Below are positions 15,309-24,612 of a stretch of 64,000 nt of DNA, piece by piece. The notes below the pieces were generated by a model that saw only the letters and a program-made list of their open reading frames with translations, ran no database searches and was not told the origin of the DNA. Origin of the DNA: an uncultured Pelagibacteraceae bacterium (lineage in GTDB: Bacteria; Pseudomonadota; Alphaproteobacteria; Pelagibacterales; Pelagibacteraceae); NCBI GenBank assembly GCA_902578115.1, contig CACHBR010000001.1:151136-215135 (forward strand). The letters are read 5' to 3'. The position numbers and the translations under genes are program-made. How positions within the stretch are numbered: the first letter of the stretch is position 1; every line of letters starts with the position of its first letter.

Positions 15309-16090
15309 GATTTTTCTTTAATAGTACTTAAATAATGAAACACAACAGACGCGCTATTAGAGATATTTAGACTATCAACCTTCACATTTATATTAATTCT
15401 AAATAGAAAATCTGAATTTTTTTTAATTTGATAATTTAGTCCGTATCCCTCGGATCCAAATAAAAGTATATTGTTTCCTTTCCAATTATGATTTGTAAAG
15501 TCTTTTTTAGCTTCAGAGTCAAACCCGCTTACCCAAAAATTTTTTGATTTAAGATATTTTAAAGTAGTATTTACATTAGAAACTTGAAATATATTTATAA
15601 GTTCAGTGCATCCACTTGCACTTTTGTATAATAGTTTACTATCGCTAGGATAGGATCTTTCTTTAACAATAATTCCATCAATATTAAATGATGCTGCACT
15701 TCTTATAATTGAACCTATATTACGAGGATCAGTAACATCATCTAAAGCTACTAAGTTGATATTATCTCTATTTTTATTTTCATTTATAAAATCTTTAATA
15801 TTTACGTTATCTAAATGTTCAATTTCAGCAACCATACCTTGGTGTGTGATACCCTCTCTTGAGCAGTACTTATCTAGCTCTTTTTTAGTTTTATAAAAAA
15901 CACTTAAATTTTTTAAAAGATTTATGTGTTGATTTTCTTTATGGATTTTCTTTTTGGAATCTTCAGTCAAAAATACTCTCACAACCCTTCTTTTGGGATT
16001 TTTAAGTGCTTCCACTACTGCATGCTTTCCAACTATGTAAAAAGTACTTTTTTTCACTAATTTTCTAAGTTTTTTTTGAATAAATAGCAT
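15305..16090 (-). CDS. rlmB: TrmH/SpoU-family rRNA 2'-O-methyltransferase (RlmB-like)
   Basis: A SPOUT-class methyltransferase of about 261 residues from the ATG at 16090. An upstream TTG at 16102 is possible but less likely. The N-terminal substrate-binding domain starts FYIVGKHAVVEALKN. The C-terminal trefoil-knot domain shows ALDDVTDPRNIGSIIRSAASF, then GSEGYGLNYQI and VDSLNISNSASVVFHY, the three SPOUT motifs with the catalytic Arg/Asn. It most likely methylates the ribose of a guanosine in 23S rRNA (Gm2251 in E. coli), though some relatives act on tRNA. It is divergent from the tRNA-Tyr/tuf operon, a common alphaproteobacterial neighbour. Confidence 0.88.
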   Translation of the reverse strand: MLFIQKKLRKLVKKSTFYIVGKHAVVEALKNPKRRVVRVFLTEDSKKKIHKENQHINLLKNLSVFYKTKKELDKYCSREGITHQGMVAEIEHLDNVNIKDFINENKNRDNINLVALDDVTDPRNIGSIIRSAASFNIDGIIVKERSYPSDSKLLYKSASGCTELINIFQVSNVNTTLKYLKSKNFWVSGFDSEAKKDFTNHNWKGNNILLFGSEGYGLNYQIKKNSDFLFRININVKVDSLNISNSASVVFHYLSTIKEKS

Positions 16091-16111
16091 ATTTATGAGC
16101 AAAATGATTTA

Positions 16112-16140
16112 TTGCATTTATCAATCAAGATGCTTATAAA
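16112..16140 (+). promoter_or_regulatory. Strong promoter of the tRNA-Tyr/tRNA-Gly/tuf operon
   Basis: TTGCAT (16112-16117) and TATAAA (16135-16140) are separated by exactly 17 bases, the best sigma-70-like pair in the window. It lies about 50 bp upstream of tRNA-Tyr and likely starts the transcript that includes tuf and perhaps secE-nusG and beyond. Confidence 0.65.
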
Positions 16141-16192
16141 ACCCTTGTTGTTAAATACTTTTTAAGTTATTGGGTATCCCTTAACGACGTTT

Positions 16193-16278
16193 GGAGGGGT
16201 ACCAAAGCGGTCAAATGGGGCGGGCTGTAAACCCGTTGACTTCGGTCTTCGAAAGTTCGAATCTTTCCCCCTCCACCA
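16193..16278 (+). tRNA. tRNA-Tyr (GUA)
   Basis: An 86-base class II tRNA with acceptor GGAGGGG/CCCCTCC, a long variable arm, T-loop AGTTCGAATCT and encoded CCA. The anticodon loop CTGTAAA gives GUA. It is the first gene of the tuf operon. Confidence 0.97.
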
Positions 16279-16325
16279 AACTTAATAAGCGTTTTACAAT
16301 ATGAGTGTAAAATAGTTTGGATCGT

Positions 16326-16399
16326 GCGGGTGTCGTATAATGGTAATACCTCAGATTTCCAATCTGATGCTAGGAGTTCGATTCTCCTCATCCGCTCCA
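16326..16399 (+). tRNA. tRNA-Gly (UCC)
   Basis: A 74-base tRNA with acceptor GCGGGTG/CATCCGC, T-loop GAGTTCGATTC and encoded CCA. The anticodon loop TTTCCAA gives UCC. It lies 35 bp before the tuf start codon. Confidence 0.97.
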
Positions 16400-16434
16400 A
16401 ATAAAGTTTAAAATTATATAAAGAAGAGGAAAAA

Positions 16435-17628
16435 ATGGCGGACAAGAAAAAATTTGAAAGAAACAAACCTCATTGTAACATTGGTACAATAGGACACGTG
16501 GATCATGGAAAAACAACTTTAACAGCTGCTATAACGAAAGTGTTAGCTGAAAAAGGTGGTGCAGAATTTATCGCATACGATCAAATTGATAAAGCACCAG
16601 AAGAAAAAGAAAGAGGAATTACAATTTCAACAGCTCACGTTGAGTATGAAACTGACAAAAGACACTACGCCCACGTAGATTGTCCAGGTCACGCTGACTA
16701 TGTAAAAAATATGATTACCGGTGCAGCTCAAATGGACGGTGCAATTTTAGTTGTTAACGCAGCTGATGGTCCTATGCCTCAAACACGAGAACATATTCTT
16801 TTAGCAAGACAAGTAGGTGTTCCTGCCATTGTTGTCTTCTTAAATAAAATTGATCAAGTTAAAGACAAAGAACTTGTTGAACTAGTAGAAACAGAAATTC
16901 GTGAACTTTTAACTTCATACAAATTCCCCGGAGATAAAATTCCAATAATCAAGGGATCTGCACTAAATGCTGTTGAAGGAAAAGACGAAGCAACTGGTAA
17001 AAATGCAATTATGGAATTAATGAAAGCAGTTGACGATACAATACCTCAACCAGCAAGGCCAAAAGACAAACCTTTTTTAATGCCAGTAGAGGATGTTTTC
17101 TCTATTTCTGGACGTGGAACTGTTGCCACTGGAAGAGTTGAACAAGGTGTTGTCAAAACTGGTGAAGAGCTTGAGATAGTAGGTATTAAAGATACTAAAA
17201 AAACTGTGATAACCGGTGTTGAGATGTTTAGAAAAATTTTAGATACAGGTGAAGCAGGAGATAACATTGGAGCTCTACTTAGAGGTGTTGAAAGAACAGA
17301 TATTGAGAGAGGACAAGTGCTTGCAAAACCAGGTTCTGTTAAGCCACATACAGAATTTGAAGCACAAGCTTATGTTTTAAAAAAAGAAGAGGGAGGACGA
17401 CATACTCCATTTTTTACAAAATATAGACCTCAATTCTACTTTAGAACTACTGACGTTACAGGTGAAGTTACGTTACCATCTGGAACGGAAATGATTATGC
17501 CGGGAGATGATGCTAAGTTTAATGTTAAGCTTATTACACCGATAGCCATGAGTGAAAAACTAAATTTTGCTATCCGAGAAGGCGGAAAAACAGTTGGAGC
17601 TGGGGTGGTAACCAAAATTATTAAGTAA
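16435..17628 (+). CDS. tuf: Elongation factor Tu
   Basis: A 397-residue EF-Tu delivering aminoacyl-tRNA to the ribosome as a GTP complex. GTPase motifs are [10 protein letters not shown] near residues 19-28, [12 protein letters not shown], and NKID. Domain 2 ([16 protein letters not shown]) and domain 3 follow in full. A strong ribosome-binding site, AGAAGAGGA, precedes the ATG. It sits between tRNA-Gly and tRNA-Trp, an old bacterial arrangement. No second tuf occurs behind fusA in this window, so this may be the only copy. Confidence 0.99.
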   Translation: MADKKKFERNKPHCNIGTIGHVDHGKTTLTAAITKVLAEKGGAEFIAYDQIDKAPEEKERGITISTAHVEYETDKRHYAHVDCPGHADYVKNMITGAAQMDGAILVVNAADGPMPQTREHILLARQVGVPAIVVFLNKIDQVKDKELVELVETEIRELLTSYKFPGDKIPIIKGSALNAVEGKDEATGKNAIMELMKAVDDTIPQPARPKDKPFLMPVEDVFSISGRGTVATGRVEQGVVKTGEELEIVGIKDTKKTVITGVEMFRKILDTGEAGDNIGALLRGVERTDIERGQVLAKPGSVKPHTEFEAQAYVLKKEEGGRHTPFFTKYRPQFYFRTTDVTGEVTLPSGTEMIMPGDDAKFNVKLITPIAMSEKLNFAIREGGKTVGAGVVTKIIK

Positions 17629-17634
17629 GCTACT

Positions 17635-17710
17635 AGGAGTGTAGCTCAATTGGTAGAGCGCCGGTCTCCAAAACCGGAGGTTGGGGGTTCGATTCCCTCC
17701 GCTCCTGCCA
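17635..17710 (+). tRNA. tRNA-Trp (CCA)
   Basis: A 76-base tRNA with acceptor AGGAGTG/CGCTCCT, T-loop GGTTCGATTCC and encoded 3' CCA. The anticodon loop CTCCAAA gives CCA. It lies 6 bp after tuf and 19 bp before secE, so it must be cut out of a mixed transcript. Confidence 0.97.
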
Positions 17711-17729
17711 AAAGAGATTAAAGAATTTT

Positions 17730-17921
17730 ATGAGAAATCCACTAAGATTTTTACAAGAAGTTAAACAAGAAGCTTTTAAGATAACTTGGCCTACTAAAAA
17801 AGATACAGTGACTGGAGCGCTAATGGTGTTTGGTCTTGCAACTTTGGCAGCAGTTTTCTTTTTATTATTAGATCAAGTTTTGAGATTTTTTTTAAATCTA
17901 ATTTTAACTATAAATTTTTAA
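17730..17921 (+). CDS. secE: Preprotein translocase subunit SecE
   Basis: A 63-residue single-span SecE. The start MRNPLRFLQEVKQEAFKITWP holds the amphipathic helix and the conserved WP motif, followed by one membrane segment at about 31-56. It clamps SecY in the inner-membrane Sec channel. The stop touches the nusG start codon with no gap. The short form with one membrane helix is normal in alphaproteobacteria. Confidence 0.97.
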   Translation: MRNPLRFLQEVKQEAFKITWPTKKDTVTGALMVFGLATLAAVFFLLLDQVLRFFLNLILTINF

Positions 17922-18446
17922 ATGAATTGGTATATCGTGCAAGCATATTCTGGTTTTGAAAATAAAGTGGCTGATAGTATAAAAGATATTATGTCTAAAA
18001 ACTCATTAGAAAATAATTTAGGTGAAATACTTGTTCCAACACAAAAGGTTATAGAGGTAAAAAAAGGGAAAAGGACCCAAAAAGAAAAGAAATATTTTCC
18101 TGGCTATGTCCTTGTTAAATTAGATTTAGATAAAAATATTTACCATAAAATTAAAAACATACAAAAAGTAAGTGGCTTTCTTGGACCAGAGGGTAGTCCA
18201 GTGCCTGTTTCTGAAAGTGAAATAAAAAAAATAATGGGTCAAATTGATGAAACAGAAACTAATCCAACAGCTGGTATTACATTTGAAATTGGAGAAAAAG
18301 TTAAAGTGTCAGACGGACCTTTCGCTTCATTTACAGGTTTAATAGAAGAGATAGATGAAGAAAAATTAAGGTTAAAAGTATCAGTTTCTATTTTTGGTAG
18401 ACCTACACCTGTGGAACTTGAATTTACTCAAGTGGAGAAAATATAA
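17922..18446 (+). CDS. nusG: Transcription termination/antitermination factor NusG
   Basis: A 174-residue NusG. The N-terminal NGN domain begins WYIVQAYSGFENKVADSIK and contains KKYFPGYVLVKLDLD. The C-terminal KOW domain has GEKVKVSDGPFASFTGLIEEID. It binds RNA polymerase, reduces pausing and links to Rho or S10. Start and stop abut secE and rplK directly, so the three are tightly coupled. Confidence 0.98.
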   Translation: MNWYIVQAYSGFENKVADSIKDIMSKNSLENNLGEILVPTQKVIEVKKGKRTQKEKKYFPGYVLVKLDLDKNIYHKIKNIQKVSGFLGPEGSPVPVSESEIKKIMGQIDETETNPTAGITFEIGEKVKVSDGPFASFTGLIEEIDEEKLRLKVSVSIFGRPTPVELEFTQVEKI

Positions 18447-18872
18447 ATGCCAAAAGAAATTGCAGGATACGTAAAACTTCAAATTAAAGGTGGTCAGGCT
18501 AATCCAGCTCCACCTGTTGGACCGGCATTAGGTCAAAGAGGAATTAATATTATGGAATTTTGTAAAGCTTTTAATGCTAAAACAAAAGCTTTGATGGGAA
18601 AACCTGTTCCAGTAGTAATAACAGTATATAAAGATAAAAAATTTGATTTTATTATAAAGTCTCCACCAGCATCACACTTTATAAGAGAGGCAGCTAAACT
18701 TCAAAGTGGATCAAAAGAACCTGGAAGAGTTATTGCAGGTTCAATCACTCTGAAACAAGCAGAGAAGATTGCTCAAGAAAAAATGAAAGATCTTAATGCG
18801 CATGACTTAGAGGAGGCGACAAAAATTATTTGTGGATCTGCTAGATCTATGGGTATAGAGGTTAAAAAATGA
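18447..18872 (+). CDS. rplK: 50S ribosomal protein L11
   Basis: A 141-residue L11 of standard length. The proline-rich linker region [18 protein letters not shown] is plain near the N-terminus, and the C-terminal RNA-binding domain ends in [16 protein letters not shown]. It sits at the GTPase-associated centre of the large subunit. It overlaps rplA by 4 bp. Confidence 0.99.
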   Translation: MPKEIAGYVKLQIKGGQANPAPPVGPALGQRGINIMEFCKAFNAKTKALMGKPVPVVITVYKDKKFDFIIKSPPASHFIREAAKLQSGSKEPGRVIAGSITLKQAEKIAQEKMKDLNAHDLEEATKIICGSARSMGIEVKK

Positions 18873-19561
18873 AAAATAGATCAAAAAGATATAAAAATTT
18901 ATTAGAGTCCTTAAAGAAAAAAGAATTTAAAAATCTTGATCAAATCATTAAAGAGTTAAAAAATGGATCTGAAGTTAAATTTATTGAATCTATTGATTTA
19001 TCACTTAAAATAAATCTCAAGAAAATCAAGGGACCCGAAAATAGTTTAAGAACGTTGGTTGAACTACCACATGGGAATGGAAAAAAAATTAAAGTTGCAG
19101 TCTTATGTGACGAAAACAAACTTGAAGATGCAAAAAAGAGTGGTGCTGATGTGGTAGGTTCAGATGATTTACTTAAAAAAATATCTGATAAAGATATAAA
19201 TTTTGATAAATTAATTTGTACACCTTCAATGATGTCAAAAATAGGGAAACTTGGAAAAATTCTTGGTCCAAAAGGATTAATGCCAAATCCTAAAATGGGC
19301 ACTGTATCAGATGACATTATTTCTTCTGTTAAAAAAATTAAAAATAAATCTATTGAAATTAAAAACGATAAAGATGGCAATTTATCTTTTTCTATCGGTA
19401 GAAAAAATTTTCAAGATAGTAAATTATTAGAAAATTTAAAAAATGCTTTTGAGTTTTTAAAAAAAGAAAAGCCTGCAATATTTAATTCAGAAAATATAAA
19501 AAAAGTTTATTTAACTTCAACTATGGGAGCATCTTTCAAACTTAATTTTAAAGATATTTAA
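18869..19561 (+). CDS. rplA: 50S ribosomal protein L1
   Basis: A 230-residue L1 forming the ribosome's L1 stalk. The family signature is visible in [19 protein letters not shown]. In other bacteria L1 represses its own rplKA transcript. No mimic of the 23S site was identified here, and the space before rplK is zero. Starts in ATGA overlap with rplK. Confidence 0.98.
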   Translation: MKNRSKRYKNLLESLKKKEFKNLDQIIKELKNGSEVKFIESIDLSLKINLKKIKGPENSLRTLVELPHGNGKKIKVAVLCDENKLEDAKKSGADVVGSDDLLKKISDKDINFDKLICTPSMMSKIGKLGKILGPKGLMPNPKMGTVSDDIISSVKKIKNKSIEIKNDKDGNLSFSIGRKNFQDSKLLENLKNAFEFLKKEKPAIFNSENIKKVYLTSTMGASFKLNFKDI

Positions 19562-19564
19562 TTT

Positions 19565-20077
19565 ATGATGAGCAAGGAACAAAAAAAGAGTTATGTGGAG
19601 GAGATGAAAAAAGTTTTTTCATCGAACGAAGCAATTATGATCGCTCATTACAAAGGCTTAAATGTTAAAGAGCTGGACAAAATTAGAAATGAAATGAGGG
19701 AAAACGGAATATTTTTTAAAGTTACAAAAAATAGAATTACAAAATTAGCACTTAAAGAAACAAAATGTAAAGATTTAGAAAAATTTTTTACAGGACCAAC
19801 CGCAGCAGCTATCTCGTCTGACCCGATCACATCTGCAAAAATCCTTGCCAAATATGCCAAGGGTGATTCACATCTTAAAATTGTTGCAGGTTTCATGGAT
19901 GGAAAAGTTTTAGAAGCAAAAGATGTGGCCCAAATCGCCACACTCCCAACACTAGATGAGGCAAGGGCCAATATTGTTGGTATTTTGTCTGCTCCAGCCC
20001 AAAAAATTCTAAGTATTTTACTTGCACCTGGCTCAAAAATTGCTATTTTGGCGCACGAGAAAAGTAAAAAAGGCTAA
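19565..20077 (+). CDS. rplJ: 50S ribosomal protein L10
   Basis: A 170-residue L10, base of the L7/L12 stalk. It shows AIMIAHYKGLNVKELDKIR and FFKVTKNRITKLAL in the rRNA-binding domain and a C-terminal helix (ANIVGILSAPAQKILSILLAPG) for L7/L12 dimers. Two adjacent ATGs (19565 and 19568) are both possible starts. Only 3 bp separate it from rplA, so the long L10 leader known from enterobacteria is absent. Confidence 0.98.
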   Translation: MMSKEQKKSYVEEMKKVFSSNEAIMIAHYKGLNVKELDKIRNEMRENGIFFKVTKNRITKLALKETKCKDLEKFFTGPTAAAISSDPITSAKILAKYAKGDSHLKIVAGFMDGKVLEAKDVAQIATLPTLDEARANIVGILSAPAQKILSILLAPGSKIAILAHEKSKKG

Positions 20078-20093
20078 TTAAAATCTTATTCAA

Positions 20094-20462
20094 ATGGCAG
20101 ACTTAAACAAAATTATCGAAGAACTTTCAAAGCTTACAGTAGTAGAAGCTGCAGATTTATCAAAACAACTTGAAGAAAAATGGGGCGTAACTGCAGCTGC
20201 ACCCGCAGCAGCAGCACCAGCAGCTGGAGCAGCAGCACCAGCCGAAGAAAAGAGTGACTTTACAATTTTCTTAAGTTCAGCAGGAGACAAAAAAATTAAC
20301 GTAATCAAAGAAGTCAGAGCTATCACTGGATTAGGTCTGAAAGAAGCAAAAGATTTAGTAGAGGCAGCACCTAAAGAAATAAAAAAAGCAGTTCCTAAAA
20401 AAGATGCAGAAGAAGCAAAGAAAAAATTAGAAGCTGCAGGCGCTAAAGTAGAATTAAAATAA
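20094..20462 (+). CDS. rplL: 50S ribosomal protein L7/L12
   Basis: A 122-residue L7/L12. The N-terminal dimerisation domain (1-30) is followed by an Ala/Pro hinge (33-50). The C-terminal factor-binding domain has [21 protein letters not shown] and ends in AAGAKVELK. Multiple copies recruit EF-Tu and EF-G. GC content is locally higher because of alanine codons in the hinge. Confidence 0.99.
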   Translation: MADLNKIIEELSKLTVVEAADLSKQLEEKWGVTAAAPAAAAPAAGAAAPAEEKSDFTIFLSSAGDKKINVIKEVRAITGLGLKEAKDLVEAAPKEIKKAVPKKDAEEAKKKLEAAGAKVELK

Positions 20463-20466
20463 TATC

Positions 20467-20486
20467 GGTACCTTTTCGAAAGTACC
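20467..20486 (+). promoter_or_regulatory. Imperfect hairpin between rplL and rpoB
   Basis: GGTAC(C)TTT-TCG-AAAGTACC can fold into an 8-bp stem with one bulged C. There is no T-run, so it is not a normal terminator. It sits where enterobacteria keep an attenuator and an RNase III site, and could serve processing or partial attenuation. Confidence 0.4.
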
Positions 20487-20502
20487 TACAACTAGTTATT
20501 GA

Positions 20503-23500
20503 ATGGAATTAACTTTTACTCAAAAAAAAAGTATCAGAAAAAATTTTGGAAAACTAAAAGAAACTCTTTCAATACCCAACTTAATTGAAGTACAAAAAAA
20601 TTCATACAGACAATTCATTGAATCTAAGGGTGAAAAAGATAAAAATTTAACAATAGACAAGGGATTGACAAAAGTTTTTAAAAGTGTTTTTCCAATTAAC
20701 GATTCATCAGAAAAGTCTTCACTTGAATTTATTTCTTGTAGTTTAGACAAACCTAAATTTGATGTTAATGAATGTAGACAGAGAAGCTTAACGTATTCAT
20801 CTGCCTTAAAAGCAAACTTACGTTTAGTTGTTTATGAGATTGACCAAGAAAACAACACAAAACAAATCTTATCTGCAAAAGAACAGGAGGTTTTCATGGG
20901 TGATCTTCCATTGATGACTTCAAGCGGTACATTTGTAGTTAATGGCGTTGAAAGAGTCGTGGTTAATCAAATGCACAGAAGCCCAGGTGTTTTCTTTGAT
21001 CATGATAAAGGAAAAACACATAGTAGTGGAAAACTTTTATTTAACTGTAGAATTATCCCTGGTAGAGGATCTTGGCTAGACTTTGAATTTGATCCAAAAG
21101 ATATTTTACATTTTAGAATAGATAGAAAGAAAAAGTTGCCCATAACAACTTTACTATATGCTATGGGTATGACACGTCAAAATATCTTAGAACAATTTTA
21201 TACTTATGAAAATTATAATTTTGACTCAGAAAACAAATCGTGGTCTACAAATTTTAATCCAGAAAAATACAAGAGGCCCATTAAACTGCAATTTGATTTA
21301 ATAGATAAGAAAAATGGTAAAAAAATCTTAAAAAAAGGTGAAAAATTAAATTTTGTATTAGCTCAAAAAATAAAAGAAAAAGGTTTAAATCGTATAATTG
21401 TTACTGAGGAAGAATTAATTGGAAAATACACCAATGAAGATCTTAAAGACACTGATAATACATTGATTTTAAAATCTGGTTTTAATATTAGCAAAGAAGT
21501 TTTAGATAAAATAGTTTCTGCAAAAATTGACAAATTAAAATTAGCCAACGTAGATGCAATTTTGAAAGGGCCATATATTTTTGAAACTATAAAAATTGAT
21601 AAAAATATTGATAAACAATCTGCTTTAGCTGATATTTATAAGGTTTTAAGACCGGGAGAGCCACCGACTCCTGAAGTTGCAGAGGCAGTATTTAAAAATT
21701 TATATTTTAGTAATGAGCGTTACGATCTATCCGATGTTGGTAGAGTAAAATTGAACGCAAAGCTTGATTTGAAGCAAGATGATAGTTTAAGAGTTCTTAC
21801 AAAAAAAGACATAGTATCTATCATTCAATTCATGTTGGATTTAAGAGATGGCAAAGGAGATGTTGATGATATTGATCATTTAGGAAATCGAAGAGTTAGA
21901 TCTGTTGGTGAGCTAGTTGAAAATCAATTCAGAATTGGATTATTGAGGATGGAACGAACAATTAGAGAAAAAATGTCAACTTATTTAGAAATCGAGTCCG
22001 CTTTACCCCAGGGGTTGATTAATGCCAAGCCAATAAGTACATCTTTTAAAGATTTCTTTTCAACTTCTCAGCTATCGCAATTTATGGATCAAACAAACCC
22101 TCTTTCTGAGATTACTCATAAAAGAAGAGTCTCTGCTCTTGGCCCAGGCGGTTTAACAAGAGAGAGAGCTGGTTTTGAAGTAAGAGACGTGCATCCAACC
22201 CACTACGGACGAATATGTCCAATAGAAACTCCTGAAGGACCAAACATTGGATTAATTAACAGTTTGGCAACTTATTCAAAAGTAAACAAATATGGTTTTA
22301 TAGAGAGTCCATATAAGAAGGTTCAAAATGGAAAAATAATAGACAAAATCGAGTACCTGTCAGCTATTGAAGAAGAAAAATTTACTATAGCTCAGGCAAA
22401 TTCTCCTGTTAGTTCAGACGGTAGTTTCATTGAAGAACTAGTTTCATGTAGAAAAGGTTTAAATTTTGTTTTGTCTCGTAGGGATAATATAGATTATATA
22501 GACGTATCACCAAAACAACTTGTTTCAGTCGCAGCTTCTTTAATACCATTCTTAGAAAATGATGATGCAAACAGAGCTTTAATGGGTTCAAACATGATGA
22601 GACAAGCAGTTCCATTACTGAAGCCCGAGTCACCTTTAGTTGGAACTGGAATAGAAGGAGATGTGGCTTTAGACTCAGGAGTTACCATAGTTGCAAAAAG
22701 AAATGGAGTAGTTGATAAAATTGATGGAAAGAGAATTGTGGTTAAAGCTACTGAAGAAAAAGATTTATCAAAGTCTGGTGTAGATATATATAATTTATTG
22801 AAGTTTCAAAGATCAAATCAAAACACCTGTATCAATCAAAAGCCTCTAGTAAAATGGGGTGACGTAATAAAAAAAGGCGATATTATTGCAGATGGTCCTG
22901 CTACTAAACTTGGAGAGTTAGCTTTAGGTAAAAATGTGACCGTGGCATTCATGCCTTGGCAAGGATATAATTTTGAAGACTCAATTCTTATTTCTGAAAG
23001 ATGTGTTACAGACGATGTTTTTACATCAATACATATAGAAGAATATGAATTAATGGCTCGAGATACAAAATTGGGGACTGAAGAAATTACTAGAGATATC
23101 CCAAATGTAAGTGAGGAAAGCCTTAAAAATTTGGACGAATCTGGAATAGTTTATGTTGGGGCTGAAGTTAAGCAAAGTGATATATTAGTTGGTAAAGTTA
23201 CACCAAAAGGTGAAACAGCATCAAGTCCTGAGGAAAAATTGTTAAGATCAATCTTTGGGGAAAAAGCAACAGATGTAAGAGACACATCATTAAAATTACC
23301 ACCTGGCAGTTCTGGAGTAGTCGTTGATGTAAGAGTTTTTAATAGACACGGGATAGAAAAAGACGAGAGAGCAATAGCTATTGAAAGATACGAGATTGAG
23401 GCTGTGCAAGAAGACAAACAAGTGGAAGAGGAAATTTTAGCAAGAAATATAAAATTAAGATTAGATGAAATTATAAAAAAAGAACCGCTTGAAAAAAGTT

Positions 23501-24600
23501 TTAAATCTTTAAAACCAGGCGATGTAATTAGTAATGAAATTTTATTAAATTTGGAAATAAAGGATTATTGGAAGCTTAAATTTAAAAATAAAGTAGTAAA
23601 TGACAAAATATCACAATTAAAAGAACAATTCGATAAAGCAAACGAGGATATTAAATTAAGATTTGAAGATAAAGTTTTAAAAATAAAACAAGGTGATGAC
23701 CTTTTACCTACTGTTATGAAAGTTGTAAAAGTATTCGTGGCAGTTAAAAGAAGGTTGATGCCTGGTGATAAGATGGCCGGCAGACACGGAAATAAAGGAG
23801 TTATAAGTAAAATAGTTCCTGTTGAGGATATGCCTTATATGGAAAGTGGCAAACCCGTTGATATTGTTTTGAATCCTTTAGGTGTTCCAAGCCGTATGAA
23901 TGTTGGTCAAATTTTAGAAACACATTTAGGCTGGTCTTGTTCTGAGTTGGGAGAAAGAGTGAAAAATTTGTACAATAGTTATATGAAAACGAACAATAAC
24001 AAAGATTTAAAAACAGAACTTGGAAAAATTTATGGAGAAAAAAGATTAAATGATATTTTAAATAATCTGGATGATAAACAGTTTAAAGAACTATGTAGCA
24101 ACTTATCTAGTGGAGTACCAATATCTACGCCGGTTTTTGATGGGGCAACAACTGAAGATATTTCCACAATGCTTGACCTGGCAAGTTTACCTAATGCTGG
24201 TCAAACAAATTTATGGGATGGAAGAACCGGTGAAAAATTTGATAGACCAATTACTGTAGGAATAATTTATATGTTAAAATTACATCACTTGGTTGAAGAT
24301 AAAATTCATGCTCGTTCAACAGGTCCATATAGCTTAGTTACACAACAACCTTTAGGTGGAAGAGCTCAATTAGGAGGACAAAGATTTGGAGAAATGGAAG
24401 TATGGGCACTAGAGGCTTATGGAGCCTCTTACACACTGCAAGAAATTCTTACAGTTAAATCAGATGATGTTGCGGGAAGAACAAAAGTTTATGAAACTAT
24501 AGTTAAAGGTGATGATAACTTCGAGTCAGGGGTTCCGGAGTCTTTTAACGTTTTGATTAAAGAAATACGAGCATTAGGATTGAATATAGAGTTGAATTAA
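20503..24600 (+). CDS. rpoB: RNA polymerase beta subunit
   Basis: A 1365-residue beta subunit, full length. Landmarks include the N-terminal lobe start [21 protein letters not shown] (split here only for mention), the rifampicin region [36 protein letters not shown], and GHAGNKG-like [11 protein letters not shown]. The C-terminus has [24 protein letters not shown]. It forms half of the catalytic cleft. The rifampicin segment looks wild type (Ser, His and Arg at the usual places). It lies 12 bp before rpoC. Confidence 0.99.
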   Translation: MELTFTQKKSIRKNFGKLKETLSIPNLIEVQKNSYRQFIESKGEKDKNLTIDKGLTKVFKSVFPINDSSEKSSLEFISCSLDKPKFDVNECRQRSLTYSSALKANLRLVVYEIDQENNTKQILSAKEQEVFMGDLPLMTSSGTFVVNGVERVVVNQMHRSPGVFFDHDKGKTHSSGKLLFNCRIIPGRGSWLDFEFDPKDILHFRIDRKKKLPITTLLYAMGMTRQNILEQFYTYENYNFDSENKSWSTNFNPEKYKRPIKLQFDLIDKKNGKKILKKGEKLNFVLAQKIKEKGLNRIIVTEEELIGKYTNEDLKDTDNTLILKSGFNISKEVLDKIVSAKIDKLKLANVDAILKGPYIFETIKIDKNIDKQSALADIYKVLRPGEPPTPEVAEAVFKNLYFSNERYDLSDVGRVKLNAKLDLKQDDSLRVLTKKDIVSIIQFMLDLRDGKGDVDDIDHLGNRRVRSVGELVENQFRIGLLRMERTIREKMSTYLEIESALPQGLINAKPISTSFKDFFSTSQLSQFMDQTNPLSEITHKRRVSALGPGGLTRERAGFEVRDVHPTHYGRICPIETPEGPNIGLINSLATYSKVNKYGFIESPYKKVQNGKIIDKIEYLSAIEEEKFTIAQANSPVSSDGSFIEELVSCRKGLNFVLSRRDNIDYIDVSPKQLVSVAASLIPFLENDDANRALMGSNMMRQAVPLLKPESPLVGTGIEGDVALDSGVTIVAKRNGVVDKIDGKRIVVKATEEKDLSKSGVDIYNLLKFQRSNQNTCINQKPLVKWGDVIKKGDIIADGPATKLGELALGKNVTVAFMPWQGYNFEDSILISERCVTDDVFTSIHIEEYELMARDTKLGTEEITRDIPNVSEESLKNLDESGIVYVGAEVKQSDILVGKVTPKGETASSPEEKLLRSIFGEKATDVRDTSLKLPPGSSGVVVDVRVFNRHGIEKDERAIAIERYEIEAVQEDKQVEEEILARNIKLRLDEIIKKEPLEKSFKSLKPGDVISNEILLNLEIKDYWKLKFKNKVVNDKISQLKEQFDKANEDIKLRFEDKVLKIKQGDDLLPTVMKVVKVFVAVKRRLMPGDKMAGRHGNKGVISKIVPVEDMPYMESGKPVDIVLNPLGVPSRMNVGQILETHLGWSCSELGERVKNLYNSYMKTNNNKDLKTELGKIYGEKRLNDILNNLDDKQFKELCSNLSSGVPISTPVFDGATTEDISTMLDLASLPNAGQTNLWDGRTGEKFDRPITVGIIYMLKLHHLVEDKIHARSTGPYSLVTQQPLGGRAQLGGQRFGEMEVWALEAYGASYTLQEILTVKSDDVAGRTKVYETIVKGDDNFESGVPESFNVLIKEIRALGLNIELN

Positions 24601-24612
24601 CAGGAATTACTT

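Noticed and set aside
16167..16466. A 99-residue minus-strand frame across tRNA-Tyr, tRNA-Gly and the tuf start
   Set aside because: It translates two tRNA genes and a strong promoter region; the tRNAs fold well and explain the sequence.
18940..19380. A 146-residue open frame on the minus strand across rplA
   Set aside because: It lies wholly inside a certain ribosomal protein gene, its translation has no recognisable motif, and such antisense frames are common in AT-rich genes with biased third positions.
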